Source: UBA3937 sp050951585 (GTDB lineage Bacteria; Bacillota; Peptococcia; DRI-13; DTU073). From it: a stretch of 35,072 bases of DNA. Every line of letters begins with the position of its first letter. Position 1 is the first letter of the stretch. A model generated the notes under the pieces. That model saw only the letters and a list, made by a program, of their open reading frames with translations. It made no database searches and had not been told where the DNA came from. The position numbers were made by a program, and so were the translations under genes. Below are positions 25,546 to 35,072 of this stretch, piece after piece. The stretch lies in assembly GCA_050951585.1 (NCBI GenBank), contig JBMNJI010000004.1, positions 1 to 35,072 on the forward strand, in the 5' to 3' direction.

Positions 25546-26493
25546 TTATTCCCTTTGTTCTATCTTCCGCAATTTCATTAATAATACCTCTATGTTAAGT
25601 CTTTTATTGGCGTTATATTTTAAATTATATACAGCTTTATTTATTTCTGCCAGAGCGGCAAGACAGCCTTCTACATCTGCCCCGGATGTCATGATATCGG
25701 CATTCTTCTCCGCATCAATCCCTATCCCTTGCTCTAATAACAGCTCCCTGTTGCCCGTGACCCGGCAGACGATACTATTGCGGTAAAAAACCGTCAATTG
25801 TTCCAGAATCATTTCCATTAATTCTTTTTTGTTTTCAGCGTTTTTATTTATTTTATCGATCATTTCCGCCCAGGCAAAAATCTCCTTGTACCCGCCTTGC
25901 TGCAATCCAGTCATCAGCTCGGTAAATTTGCATTTCGTGCTAAGCCTGGCCTGTTCCTCCGTCCCTCCGGTCAGCCCGGCATTATTGAGATAGGCAAAGG
26001 GGATCAGTTGACAACGTGACTGGATGGTAATCGGCAGTTTTCCCAAATCCTCGGCCAAAAGCAAAAAAACTGTCTGCGCAGGCGGTTCCTCCAGTACTTT
26101 CAGTAAACTATTCGCCGCCTGCTCCGTAAGCTGGTCTGCTTGCCGAATAATAAAAACCTTATATTTACCTTCGTAAGATTGGTAATAAACCTTCTCCTGC
26201 ATACTTCTCATCTGCTCGATTTTTAGTGATGCCCCGTCAGGCGCGATTATTTCCACATCCGGATGATTGTCTGCTACCGCTTTCCGGCACTGCAGACAAA
26301 TGCCGCATGGTTCCGCCCCCTTGGGATTCTCACAAAGAAGCAACTGGGTAAAAGTCAGTGCGGTTTGCCCTTTTCCGCAATCCTTAGGCCCATAAAAAAG
26401 ATAGGCATGACTGATTCTCCCTGCGGTAAAACCTGCCTGTAACAAGGCAATTGCCCGTTTTTGACCTTTAATCTGTGCGAATCCTAATTCCAT
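25546..26493 (-). CDS. holB: DNA polymerase III delta-prime subunit HolB
   Basis: A clamp-loader AAA+ ATPase relative of 315 residues. The nucleotide-binding motif is GPKDCGKGQTA (about residues 35-45). A four-cysteine zinc module follows (C-ENPKGAEP-C-GI-C-LQ-C), and the conserved QSRCQ near 152-156 is the SRC motif that supplies an arginine finger in trans. LLKVLEEPP is also a family signature. Together with DnaX and HolA it opens and loads the sliding clamp. The start has AGAGGG about ten bases upstream. In Bacillus, holB sits between yaaR and yaaT, the same as here. Confidence 0.92.
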   Translation of the reverse strand: MELGFAQIKGQKRAIALLQAGFTAGRISHAYLFYGPKDCGKGQTALTFTQLLLCENPKGAEPCGICLQCRKAVADNHPDVEIIAPDGASLKIEQMRSMQEKVYYQSYEGKYKVFIIRQADQLTEQAANSLLKVLEEPPAQTVFLLLAEDLGKLPITIQSRCQLIPFAYLNNAGLTGGTEEQARLSTKCKFTELMTGLQQGGYKEIFAWAEMIDKINKNAENKKELMEMILEQLTVFYRNSIVCRVTGNRELLLEQGIGIDAEKNADIMTSGADVEGCLAALAEINKAVYNLKYNANKRLNIEVLLMKLRKIEQRE

Positions 26494-26505
26494 ATTCTCT
26501 ACCCT

Positions 26506-26961
26506 CTAATAGTATAAGTCTACCAATAATCCTCGAATACTGTCCAGTTTTTCTAATATTTTTAGCGGGTCCTGCTGCTGCTCCAGCACCAACTTACTTA
26601 AATCCTCCAACTCCTGATTGATCGTCTCAATGCGCTGGTATATCTTCGGACGGGATCTGCGCGAATGCGTTATTTCTTCCTTCATCGCAAAGGCATTGCT
26701 CACGGTATCCTGCAGAAAGCTTTTTAAGGTCTCTTTATACTCAACCAAATCCTGAATGGAAAAATTCTTCACCAGCCGCTTTCCGATCTCGTCAAGCTGC
26801 TGTAACAGAATATCTAATTGTTCCTGAAAATTAAACGGCCTCTGTTCCTGAAGAACATCCTCGAAGCTTTTCGGCCGCGCGCCCGAAACTTTTTCCTTTT
26901 TCTCAATTTTGCCGGTCGGCGTATCAAGCCTTCTTTTGATCTCTTTATTTTGAATACGCAT
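26506..26961 (-). CDS. yaaR: YaaR family protein (DUF327)
   Basis: A 151-residue, highly charged helical protein of the DUF327/YaaR family. The start is taken as ATG at 26959-26961 (MRIQNKEIKRRLDTPTGKIE), which follows the decarboxylase stop by eight bases and has a weak GGGG ribosome-binding site. A longer in-frame reading upstream would run into the decarboxylase gene and lacks support. The middle (FQEQLDILLQQLDEIGKRLV) and the C-terminal LDSIRGLLVDLYY are typical. Its role is unknown. In Bacillus the thymidylate kinase tmk and yaaQ sit between yaaO and yaaR; both are missing here. Confidence 0.82.
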   Translation of the reverse strand: MRIQNKEIKRRLDTPTGKIEKKEKVSGARPKSFEDVLQEQRPFNFQEQLDILLQQLDEIGKRLVKNFSIQDLVEYKETLKSFLQDTVSNAFAMKEEITHSRRSRPKIYQRIETINQELEDLSKLVLEQQQDPLKILEKLDSIRGLLVDLYY

Positions 26962-26969
26962 ATCCCCGC

Positions 26970-28499
26970 TCACCTGCACACTACGATTTTTTTGTTGTCC
27001 TTTAGTCCCTGCACCTGCAAGTTGTTTTGCAAAGCCCATTCTAAATATTCCACATGCTCTTTTTCGATCAGTTGTCCCGGCCACAGGCAAGGGATGCCGG
27101 GTGGATAAACCACCGGGGACGCGCCGCTAATCCGGCCAACCGCTTCGGCAAGTTTTACTGCTTCTTTCTTATTATAATACACCTTCCGTGGTGACATCAC
27201 CAGATTTACCGCCTGATCATAATACTCGCCCGGGCACTTGCTACGGCAACCCGATGAACCGAGGCCGTTGTTCGCGCCAGGCGGGCAATGGGCGCCAGTC
27301 CGGTTGTCGCGGTAAGCCTTGCTGATATTTTGTAACGCCCTGACAACCTTCTCGATATCCTCCCTGCTGTGGCCGACTGTCACCAGAAACAAGACATAGT
27401 AGTAATCCGCCATTTCGACCACCAGCCCATATTCTTTATGTAATAATTCCGCCAATTGCCAGCCGTTTAGCCCTAACGGGGCCGCCGAAACAAGCACCTT
27501 GGTCGGATCCTGCTGCCACTCCTTCTTGCTGGTCGCCAACATCTCCCTGGAGAAAACCTCAAACCCGGCGATTTCAGCCGCTTGACTCCGCAAATGATCA
27601 GCCAGCTCTAAGGCACGCTCCACCAGCAATTGCCCTTGCTCAGCCATCTGCGCTTGTACGCTGTCAAGGGAAGACATTAACAGATAGGAGGGACTAGTTG
27701 TCTGTAAGATGTTAAGGGCTTCCCGCACCGGTTCAATCCACCGGGGATTATTCACATGCAACATACTGGCCTGCGTCAAAGCGGCTAAAGTCTTATGTGT
27801 ACTCTGAATCACCAGGTCAGCCTGCTCCTTTTGCAAGGAAAAAGGATGCCGCTTTTGAAAAAACAAATGAGCGCCATGCGCTTCATCCACAATCTGTACT
27901 ATCCCTTTGGCCGCAAATACTTGCCTGATTTCAGCCGCGTCGAATCCAATCCCTTGATAAGTAGGCTGTACCGTTAGCGCCGCTTCTATTTCTGACTGCT
28001 TTCCCGCTTCCCCCGGCTCCGCCGGTTTCGTTGGTTCTCCAAGATAATCACGGAACACCTGGGGCCGCACCCCCAGTGGGAATCCCCACGTTTTTTCCAG
28101 TTCAACCGGCACAATAACCGGCTCTCCCCCGCTTAGAATCAACCCGTTTAATACGGAAACATGCGCATGCCGGGGTATTATTATCTTCCCGCCCGGCGAA
28201 TTCACGGCTAATATGGCGGCCTGAAGCCCTACCGTCGACCCATTCACCAGATAAAAAGTGGCTGCTGCCTCATATGTCTTCGCCGCCAAAGCCTGGGATT
28301 CTTTTAGGCAACTCTCCGGATTTTTTAAGTTATCCAAGCCGGGCACCTCGGTTAAATCCATACTCAATGCCCTGCCGCCCATTAATTGGCGAAACTCCGG
28401 TAGGCAGCCCTCTCCCTGCCGGTGCCCCGGCGTATGAAATCCCGCCACGGTGTGTTTCAAGTATTCTGAAATTTTTTCTAAGATCGGAGTAGACCGCAC
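26970..28499 (-). CDS. Orn/Lys/Arg decarboxylase-family PLP enzyme (YaaO-like)
   Basis: A 509-residue fold-type-I PLP enzyme of the major-domain Orn/Lys/Arg decarboxylase family. FHTPGHRQGEG near the N-terminus and DEAHGAHL (PLP-pyridine aspartate and stacking region) are seen, and the Schiff-base lysine is in STHKTLAALTQA at about residues 230-240. The C-terminal decarboxylase domain ends PVVYPPGIPCLWPGQ, the family signature. Whether it acts on arginine, lysine or ornithine cannot be read from the sequence. The GTG start at 28497-28499 has GGAG six bases upstream. It ends eight bases before yaaR and heads the operon, as yaaO does in Bacillus. Product polyamines or cadaverine are inference. 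Confidence 0.85.
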   Translation of the reverse strand: MRSTPILEKISEYLKHTVAGFHTPGHRQGEGCLPEFRQLMGGRALSMDLTEVPGLDNLKNPESCLKESQALAAKTYEAAATFYLVNGSTVGLQAAILAVNSPGGKIIIPRHAHVSVLNGLILSGGEPVIVPVELEKTWGFPLGVRPQVFRDYLGEPTKPAEPGEAGKQSEIEAALTVQPTYQGIGFDAAEIRQVFAAKGIVQIVDEAHGAHLFFQKRHPFSLQKEQADLVIQSTHKTLAALTQASMLHVNNPRWIEPVREALNILQTTSPSYLLMSSLDSVQAQMAEQGQLLVERALELADHLRSQAAEIAGFEVFSREMLATSKKEWQQDPTKVLVSAAPLGLNGWQLAELLHKEYGLVVEMADYYYVLFLVTVGHSREDIEKVVRALQNISKAYRDNRTGAHCPPGANNGLGSSGCRSKCPGEYYDQAVNLVMSPRKVYYNKKEAVKLAEAVGRISGASPVVYPPGIPCLWPGQLIEKEHVEYLEWALQNNLQVQGLKDNKKIVVCR

Positions 28500-28842
28500 T
28501 TATCTCCATCCTTCACTGCGTTTTTACGCTTACTTACACTATCTAGCACTGAATAGATCCCGTGAAAAGTATATCATAAAAAGAACGGAAACTCTATCCA
28601 CCCCTTTCCGTACTCTTTTTAAAGCTAATTGGGGTAAATTTTTCCGCACTTTTTATATTTATTTTTTTGCGTTTTTTGCATTTTTTTTTGCAGATTTAAT
28701 TTACTTTCTTCTGAATCTATGGTATCATTCTGTTTACAGAGCAGTAATAATGTTACAATATTTCGGGACATTTTCGTAATAATGATACCACAATTAGCGA
28801 CGTACAACATTAATTATTTTATTATCAGGAGGTAAATAAAAA
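28500..28842. other. Divergent intergenic region between the decarboxylase and gap genes
   Basis: This 343-base AT-rich region has no gene. It contains a hairpin ACGGAAA/TTTCCGT (about 28586-28612) in the decarboxylase leader, five T-tracts at roughly helical spacing (28639-28689), a ten-base inverted repeat (28720-28790) and likely gap promoter elements. TTACAA (28753-28758) followed 18 bases on by TAATAA is one candidate for gap, and TTTACA with CAATAT is another. Confidence 0.5.
28720..28790. promoter_or_regulatory. Ten-base inverted repeat across the gap promoter region
   Basis: TGGTATCATT (28720-28729) and AATGATACCA (28781-28790) are exact reverse complements 51 bases apart. They flank both candidate gap promoters, and the proximal arm is about 50 bases before the gap start. 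A repression-loop operator is a reasonable inference; no regulator gene is in view. Confidence 0.45.
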
Positions 28843-29877
28843 GTGGTAACCAAATTAGGTATCAATGGGTTCGGTCGTATCGGAAGAATGTGTATGAGGG
28901 CATCCTTAGAAAATCCCGAAGTAGAAGTTGTCGCTATCAACGGAACATCCAGTCCACAATCACTGGCGCATCTCTTAAAGTATGATTCAGTGCATGGTAA
29001 ACTACATAACTCAATTGAAACAACTGAAAACGAGATAATTATTGATGGACGTCCCATTCGTGTGTTATCTGACCGCAATCCGGCAAATCTGCCCTGGGGT
29101 GATTTCGGGGTAGATATCGTGATTGAATCCACCGGTAAATTCAAAACCGGGGAATCATGCCAGGTTCATCTCCAAAACGGAGCGAAAAAGGTTATTATTA
29201 CGGCTCCCGCCAAAGGAGAAGACGCTACGATCGTCATGGGTGTGAATGAGGAAACCTATGATCCGGAAAAACATCACATCATCTCCAATGCATCCTGCAC
29301 AACAAACTGCCTTGGTCCAATTGTGAAGGTTCTGAATGATACATTCGGAATTGACTCAGGCTTAATGACAACCGTACATGCTTTTACGACAGACCAGCGC
29401 GCTCTTGACAACAGCCATAAAGATTTGCGGCGGGCCAGAGCCTGTACCCAATCAATTGTTCCTACCACTACAGGAGCCGCGAAATTAATCGGAGTTGTTA
29501 TTCCCGAATTAAAAGGCAAACTGAACGGGATCTCCGTCCGTGTACCGGTTGTTGATGTTTCTTTAACCGACTTAGTTGTCGAACTGAAAAGGGAAATCAC
29601 CGTTGACGAGGTTAACCGGGCTTTGGAAAATGCCGCGAGAGGCCCCCTGAAAGGAATCCTTGATTACTCGCAGGAACCGCTTGTCTCCATTGATTACTTA
29701 GGCGATAACCATTCCGCAATCATTGACTCCCTCTCAACAATGGCCATGGGTTCAAAAATGGTGAAAATTCTTGCCTGGTACGATAATGAAAAGGGTTATT
29801 CCTGCCGCGTCATCGATTTAGCCGCTTACATAGGAAAATCCCTGTGTGGCAATAAAAAAGTATCTGCTACCGCATAA
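28843..29877 (+). CDS. gap: Glyceraldehyde-3-phosphate dehydrogenase
   Basis: A 344-residue GAPDH, which oxidises and phosphorylates glyceraldehyde-3-phosphate to 1,3-bisphosphoglycerate with NAD+. The Rossmann motif is GINGFGRIGRM (about residues 6-16). The catalytic cysteine lies in SNASCTTNCLGP (about 148-159), and DNEKGYSCRV is near the C-terminus. The GTG start at 28843 has AGGAGG ten bases upstream. It stands alone on the plus strand rather than in a gap-pgk-tpi operon, followed by small genes of unknown role. It is probably controlled by the inverted repeat upstream. Cofactor choice (NAD versus NADP) is not determined. Confidence 0.95.
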   Translation: MVTKLGINGFGRIGRMCMRASLENPEVEVVAINGTSSPQSLAHLLKYDSVHGKLHNSIETTENEIIIDGRPIRVLSDRNPANLPWGDFGVDIVIESTGKFKTGESCQVHLQNGAKKVIITAPAKGEDATIVMGVNEETYDPEKHHIISNASCTTNCLGPIVKVLNDTFGIDSGLMTTVHAFTTDQRALDNSHKDLRRARACTQSIVPTTTGAAKLIGVVIPELKGKLNGISVRVPVVDVSLTDLVVELKREITVDEVNRALENAARGPLKGILDYSQEPLVSIDYLGDNHSAIIDSLSTMAMGSKMVKILAWYDNEKGYSCRVIDLAAYIGKSLCGNKKVSATA

Positions 29878-29910
29878 GTAACCGACTAACATCAGAAAGA
29901 AGGTGAAAGC

Positions 29911-30117
29911 GTGAACTCCGAATGTCCGGGATGTCATGGTACCGGAAGAGTAATAATTGATTGCCCCTATTGTCGAATCTTTGAAGAACCTGACAATGAG
30001 GATCCTGCATCCCGCGTCTGCCTTAATTGTCATGATAAAGGCGTCGTGGAAGATATGTGTCCCCTTTGTCGGGGAACCGGCAGAGTTTTAGAAAAGGATT
30101 CGATATTAAAAGTTTGA
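29911..30117 (+). CDS. Small DnaJ-type zinc-finger protein
   Basis: A 68-residue cytoplasmic protein made almost entirely of a DnaJ central-type zinc-finger. It has four CxxC motifs: CPGCHGTGRV, CPYC, CLNCHDKG and CPLCRGTGRV. The paired CxxCxGxG ends and the internal CxxC pairs give eight cysteines, enough for two zinc ions. The GTG start has AAGGTG a few bases upstream and follows the gap stop by 33 bases. Such stand-alone modules may bind unfolded proteins or act as adaptors; the function is unknown. Confidence 0.7.
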   Translation: MNSECPGCHGTGRVIIDCPYCRIFEEPDNEDPASRVCLNCHDKGVVEDMCPLCRGTGRVLEKDSILKV

Positions 30118-30179
30118 AAAACGGGAAAACTAAAAGCAGCGTTTTGGCATCCTTTGATTAAAGACAAGGAGTGAATAAA

Positions 30180-30425
30180 ATGCTGCGAAAGCAAAAAGGC
30201 CCCGTGAATTCAACTGAGTTAAGTAAAAAGTATAAATGTGATATTGATAGAATAATTCGTGCATGGAAAAATGGTATAAATGACGTTGAACTCTCCAGAA
30301 CGCTGGGCATAAATATGCATAAACTGGTTCAAATACGTCAGGATATTACCTACGCTCATGAAAAAGCACGACAACAGGAAAAAAGTAAGTTATCCCGCAC
30401 AAAACCTTTAGTGTTAAAACCCTAG
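30180..30425 (+). CDS. Small helical protein with an HTH-like segment
   Basis: An 81-residue basic protein. The ATG at 30180-30182 is chosen because AAGGAG lies eight bases upstream; a GTG nine bases earlier overlaps that site. The segment CDIDRIIRAWKNGINDVELS followed by RTLGINMHKLVQIRQDI has helix-turn-helix character, similar in shape to sigma-factor region 4 or small spore-former DNA-binding proteins, but no family is recognised. The C-terminus is a lysine/arginine/glutamine-rich tail. It is the last plus-strand gene before the long terminator. Confidence 0.5.
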   Translation: MLRKQKGPVNSTELSKKYKCDIDRIIRAWKNGINDVELSRTLGINMHKLVQIRQDITYAHEKARQQEKSKLSRTKPLVLKP

Positions 30426-30448
30426 TGAAGTATCTTCACTAGGGTTTT
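30416..30448. terminator. Very strong bidirectional terminator between convergent genes
   Basis: AAAACCCTAGTGAAG (30416-30430) pairs perfectly with CTTCACTAGGGTTTT (30434-30448), a 15-base-pair stem with a TAT loop and A/T flanks. The stop codons of the HTH-like gene and the gin gene both lie within it. Confidence 0.85.
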
Positions 30449-30768
30449 TGTTGAAACAAAATCCTTTTGATCTTGGCAATAGCCCTTTTATATTCACTCT
30501 GGTATTCCGGTTTACTATTGATTAACTCTGCTTCACAATGACTGCATATAAAAACTCCTTTTAAATAGAACCCATCGCGCAGTCCCTGTGGCGGTACCGT
30601 TTTACACAAGACACAAACGGGAACTACCTTCGGAGCTGAAACAACTGCTGTTTCTTTCCTCGTCGCCTTTTCCTTCTGCTCTTCCGGCTGCGCTTCCCTC
30701 TTCTTTTCCCGCTGTTCTTCCCCTTGTATAGAGACCTGCCGGTTTTCACTTGTTGCTCTTTCTTCCAT
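30439..30768 (-). CDS. gin: Gin/CsfB-type inhibitor of sigma-G, with long charged N-terminus
   Basis: Residues about 50-110 match Gin/CsfB, an anti-sigma factor that holds sigma-G (and sigma-E) inactive in sporulating cells. The zinc-binding core shows CVLC, then KGVFICSHCEAELI, and the tail YQSEYKRAIAKIKRILF, as in clostridial Gin. The first 50 residues are extremely charged (EEQREKKREAQPEEQKEKA) and are absent from the 64-residue Bacillus protein. The start is taken at ATG 30766-30768; a TTG six codons earlier is possible and neither has a strong ribosome-binding site. The neighbouring yaaO-type decarboxylase is also close to csfB in Bacillus. It supports the organism being a spore-former. 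Confidence 0.72.
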   Translation of the reverse strand: MEERATSENRQVSIQGEEQREKKREAQPEEQKEKATRKETAVVSAPKVVPVCVLCKTVPPQGLRDGFYLKGVFICSHCEAELINSKPEYQSEYKRAIAKIKRILFQQKP

Positions 30769-30902
30769 CAGTACTGCCGCCCCCAAAACATTCTTTCTCT
30801 ATACATATTCTGTTCTTCTTGTCATGGTTCTAAACATTTATTAGCAATATATAAAATTTTATTTTTTCACTTGCTCAGGAGAGACACCCAGCGTAGAAGG
30901 TA

Positions 30903-31577
30903 TTATATTTCCTGGCCTTCCTTGGTTTTATATACTTCCCATCTTTCCCTTGTCATTTTTTTCAATGCTGCTTCCACCGTTTGATCGGAAATAATCATAT
31001 TGAACCACTTCCGAACCTCTTCCATATTACCAATGGCCCCATTAAGTTCACCTAACAGATACCACAAACGGTGCTCCCCTAATCCGGCTTTATTGGCATC
31101 CTCGTGTTCGTACACAAAAGTGTATTGTTCAAGAGCTTTGACAGTGTATTTCTTTTCCTCCTCCGTATCGCCTTGGAAACGGTATAGCCACGCAATACGC
31201 AATAATATTCCTGCTAAAACAATCCGAGGCTCATTAACAAAATTCCCACATAATAAAGCCAGCTTATAGCTTCTCAAAGCATCCTGGTGATTTCTCTCGC
31301 CACACAGTTCAACCTTACCAATCTTTTGCAGATATTCTTTTTCCAGAATGTCAATATATTCTTTACGTATTGGTGAAAAACTGTCGGAAAAAGCATAACT
31401 ACAATGGGGGCAGACTGATATGTCATAATAGTATGGGCTTTCCCCCTCATAATGCATGCAAAAGTCCGGATCCCTTTTTTTCAGGATTAGTTTACTTTTT
31501 CTAACCTTTTTTGTTTTAAAAGTTTTCCCGCAACAAAGGCAAGTTGCTTCTCTGTCGTACAATATATCGATCGCCAT
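30903..31577 (-). CDS. DUF2225 family protein
   Basis: A 224-residue soluble protein of the DUF2225 family. The N-terminal zinc-binding region has CLCCGKTFKTKKVRKSK and SVCPHCSYAFSDSF. The C-terminal half is helical and TPR-like (AIGNMEEVRKWFNMII, LGEHRLWYLLGELNGA). The start at 31575-31577 has AAGAGGT six bases upstream. The function of the family is unknown. It is followed by 116 bases and then the gin gene, and it has its own promoter, so the two may or may not be cotranscribed. Confidence 0.85.
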   Translation of the reverse strand: MAIDILYDREATCLCCGKTFKTKKVRKSKLILKKRDPDFCMHYEGESPYYYDISVCPHCSYAFSDSFSPIRKEYIDILEKEYLQKIGKVELCGERNHQDALRSYKLALLCGNFVNEPRIVLAGILLRIAWLYRFQGDTEEEKKYTVKALEQYTFVYEHEDANKAGLGEHRLWYLLGELNGAIGNMEEVRKWFNMIISDQTVEAALKKMTRERWEVYKTKEGQEI

Positions 31578-31611
31578 TTTTATACCTCTTACAATTTATT
31601 GTCTGTCTCTA

Positions 31612-31640
31612 TATATAATGTTACTAAATTTGTCACACAA
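31612..31640 (-). promoter_or_regulatory. Probable promoter of the DUF2225 gene
   Basis: TTGTGT (31635-31640) and TATATA (31612-31617) on the minus strand are exactly 17 bases apart, about 35 bases before the start codon. Confidence 0.5.
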
Positions 31641-31706
31641 TTTCCAGCTTATTTATACAATTGATCAAATAATGTCTTGTGCTAAATGATTTTTACTCTT
31701 GAATAA

Positions 31707-31734
31707 ACAAAAAAAGGAGTCATTGACTCCTTTT
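31707..31734 (-). terminator. Terminator of the rRNA operon
   Basis: GGAGTCA/TGACTCC (31716-31730) forms a tight stem. On the minus strand it is followed by TTTTTTT, 15-20 bases past the 3' end of 5S rRNA. Confidence 0.8.
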
Positions 31735-31748
31735 CGGCAAAAATTAAT

Positions 31749-31865
31749 TCCTGGCAACGACATACCCTCCCAGGTCTTAAGACCAAGTACTCTCTGCGCT
31801 GAAGGGCTTAACTGCCGTGTTCGGGATGGGAACGGGTGTGACCCCTTCGCTAGTGTCACCAGGAA
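31749..31865 (-). rRNA. rrf: 5S ribosomal RNA
   Basis: The minus strand reads as a 117-base 5S rRNA. Its ends pair (TTCCTGG/CCAGGAA), the conserved internal motif CCGAACACGGCAGTTAAG is present, and it ends with the GGGAGGGTATGTCG-type loop E region. It lies downstream of 23S after a spacer of about 185 bases. Confidence 0.97.
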
Positions 31866-32049
31866 ACTTTCAAAGTAAAACATGATAATGTCTTACTTTA
31901 TCTACATATTTAATTTGCACAAGAGATTTGTTCTCTGAAAAGCACACAGAGCAGTAAGAAAGAAAACCTTTGTTCAAGCACTTAAGCCTCTAACTCTATT
32001 CTCGAATTTCGACCACTTAACCTTGAACCACAATTTATTAACTAGTATA
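31866..32049 (-). other. 23S-5S spacer
   Basis: This holds no tRNA. It includes an imperfect hairpin (AAAGTAA..TTACTTT arms near 31869-31900) and the A/T-rich flank of the 23S 3' end, compatible with RNase III processing stems. Confidence 0.5.
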
Positions 32050-34965
<2,916 letters not shown>

Positions 34966-35072
34966 TATTCGGATTGTGATCAGCTTCGTATCCCTGCGTT
35001 GGCCTTCGTCGTCGCAATGCTCACGTACGCTTTGTACGCTCCGCTTGCTCCTCCTCGTCCTGCCTTGGTCTA
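34966..35072 (-). other. Start of the spacer upstream of 23S, with repeat-rich structured element
   Basis: On the minus strand the last 107 bases contain GCGTAC-AAA-GCGTAC and the related strings GGACGAGGAGGA and GCGACGACGAAGG, with short self-complementary arms. The window ends here, so the 16S gene is not seen. No tRNA is visible in the part available. The element is GC-rich compared with other intergenic regions here. Confidence 0.5.

Noticed and set aside
28620..28700. The T-rich tracts as a terminator.
   Set aside because: No stable stem directly precedes them and there is no plus-strand gene upstream to terminate.

Overview
This window looks like chromosomal DNA of an anaerobic, endospore-forming Clostridia (Peptococcaceae / Desulfitobacteriia-like Firmicute). 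The signs are a SCIFF ranthipeptide precursor with its radical-SAM maturase, a giant two-module acyl-CoA dehydratase activase, an AbrB regulator, a Gin-type sigma-G inhibitor, and the Bacillus-like gene order (decarboxylase)-yaaR-holB-ricT-yabA-yabB-rsmI-abrB. The genus assignment is inference. Nearly everything left of 22 kb and most of the right half is on the minus strand; abrB, gap and two small genes are on plus.

Layout. 1-1.6 kb: an operon of TPR and small membrane proteins of unknown role, with its own promoter. 1.7-6.8 kb: rlmH, walJ, a membrane-anchored peptidase-MA-type metalloprotease, a 36-aa membrane peptide, trxB and an M23/LysM/G5 cell-wall hydrolase. 7.0-8.7 kb: scfA/scfB, with a good sigma-A promoter. 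8.7-13.1 kb: the 1442-aa activase. 13.3-14.2 kb: seven tRNA genes (Lys, Glu, Val, Asp, Phe, Val, Gly in transcription order). 14.3-21.9 kb: an accessory surface block with a DUF3592-like membrane protein, two coupled lipoproteins and a very large beta-helix/PKD/SLH/B-repeat/Fn3 protein. 22.2-28.5 kb: abrB, convergent with the replication/translation housekeeping operon. 28.8-31.6 kb: gap, a DnaJ-type zinc-finger protein, a small HTH-like protein, gin and a DUF2225 protein. 31.7-35.1 kb: the 5S and 23S rRNA genes (minus) and the start of the spacer upstream of 23S.

The left 6.5 kb needs special caution. Single-base frameshifts break at least six consecutive reading frames there: the membrane gene, the TPR gene, rlmH, walJ, trxB three times, and the M23 gene. 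Most fall in short homopolymers, and the repaired frames give complete conserved proteins, so sequencing or assembly error is more likely than decay. Right of that point almost all frames are intact. The exception is an in-frame TGA in the signal peptide of the large surface protein.

The most interesting items are the SCIFF pair with a paired direct repeat upstream of its promoter, the chimeric surface protein (second SLH repeat cut short, phage-like C-terminal domain cut short just before a strong hairpin), phased T-tracts ahead of the gap promoter, several long inverted repeats at promoters, and an unusual structured-looking element in the rRNA spacer. I did not find a clear, wholly new multi-gene system.
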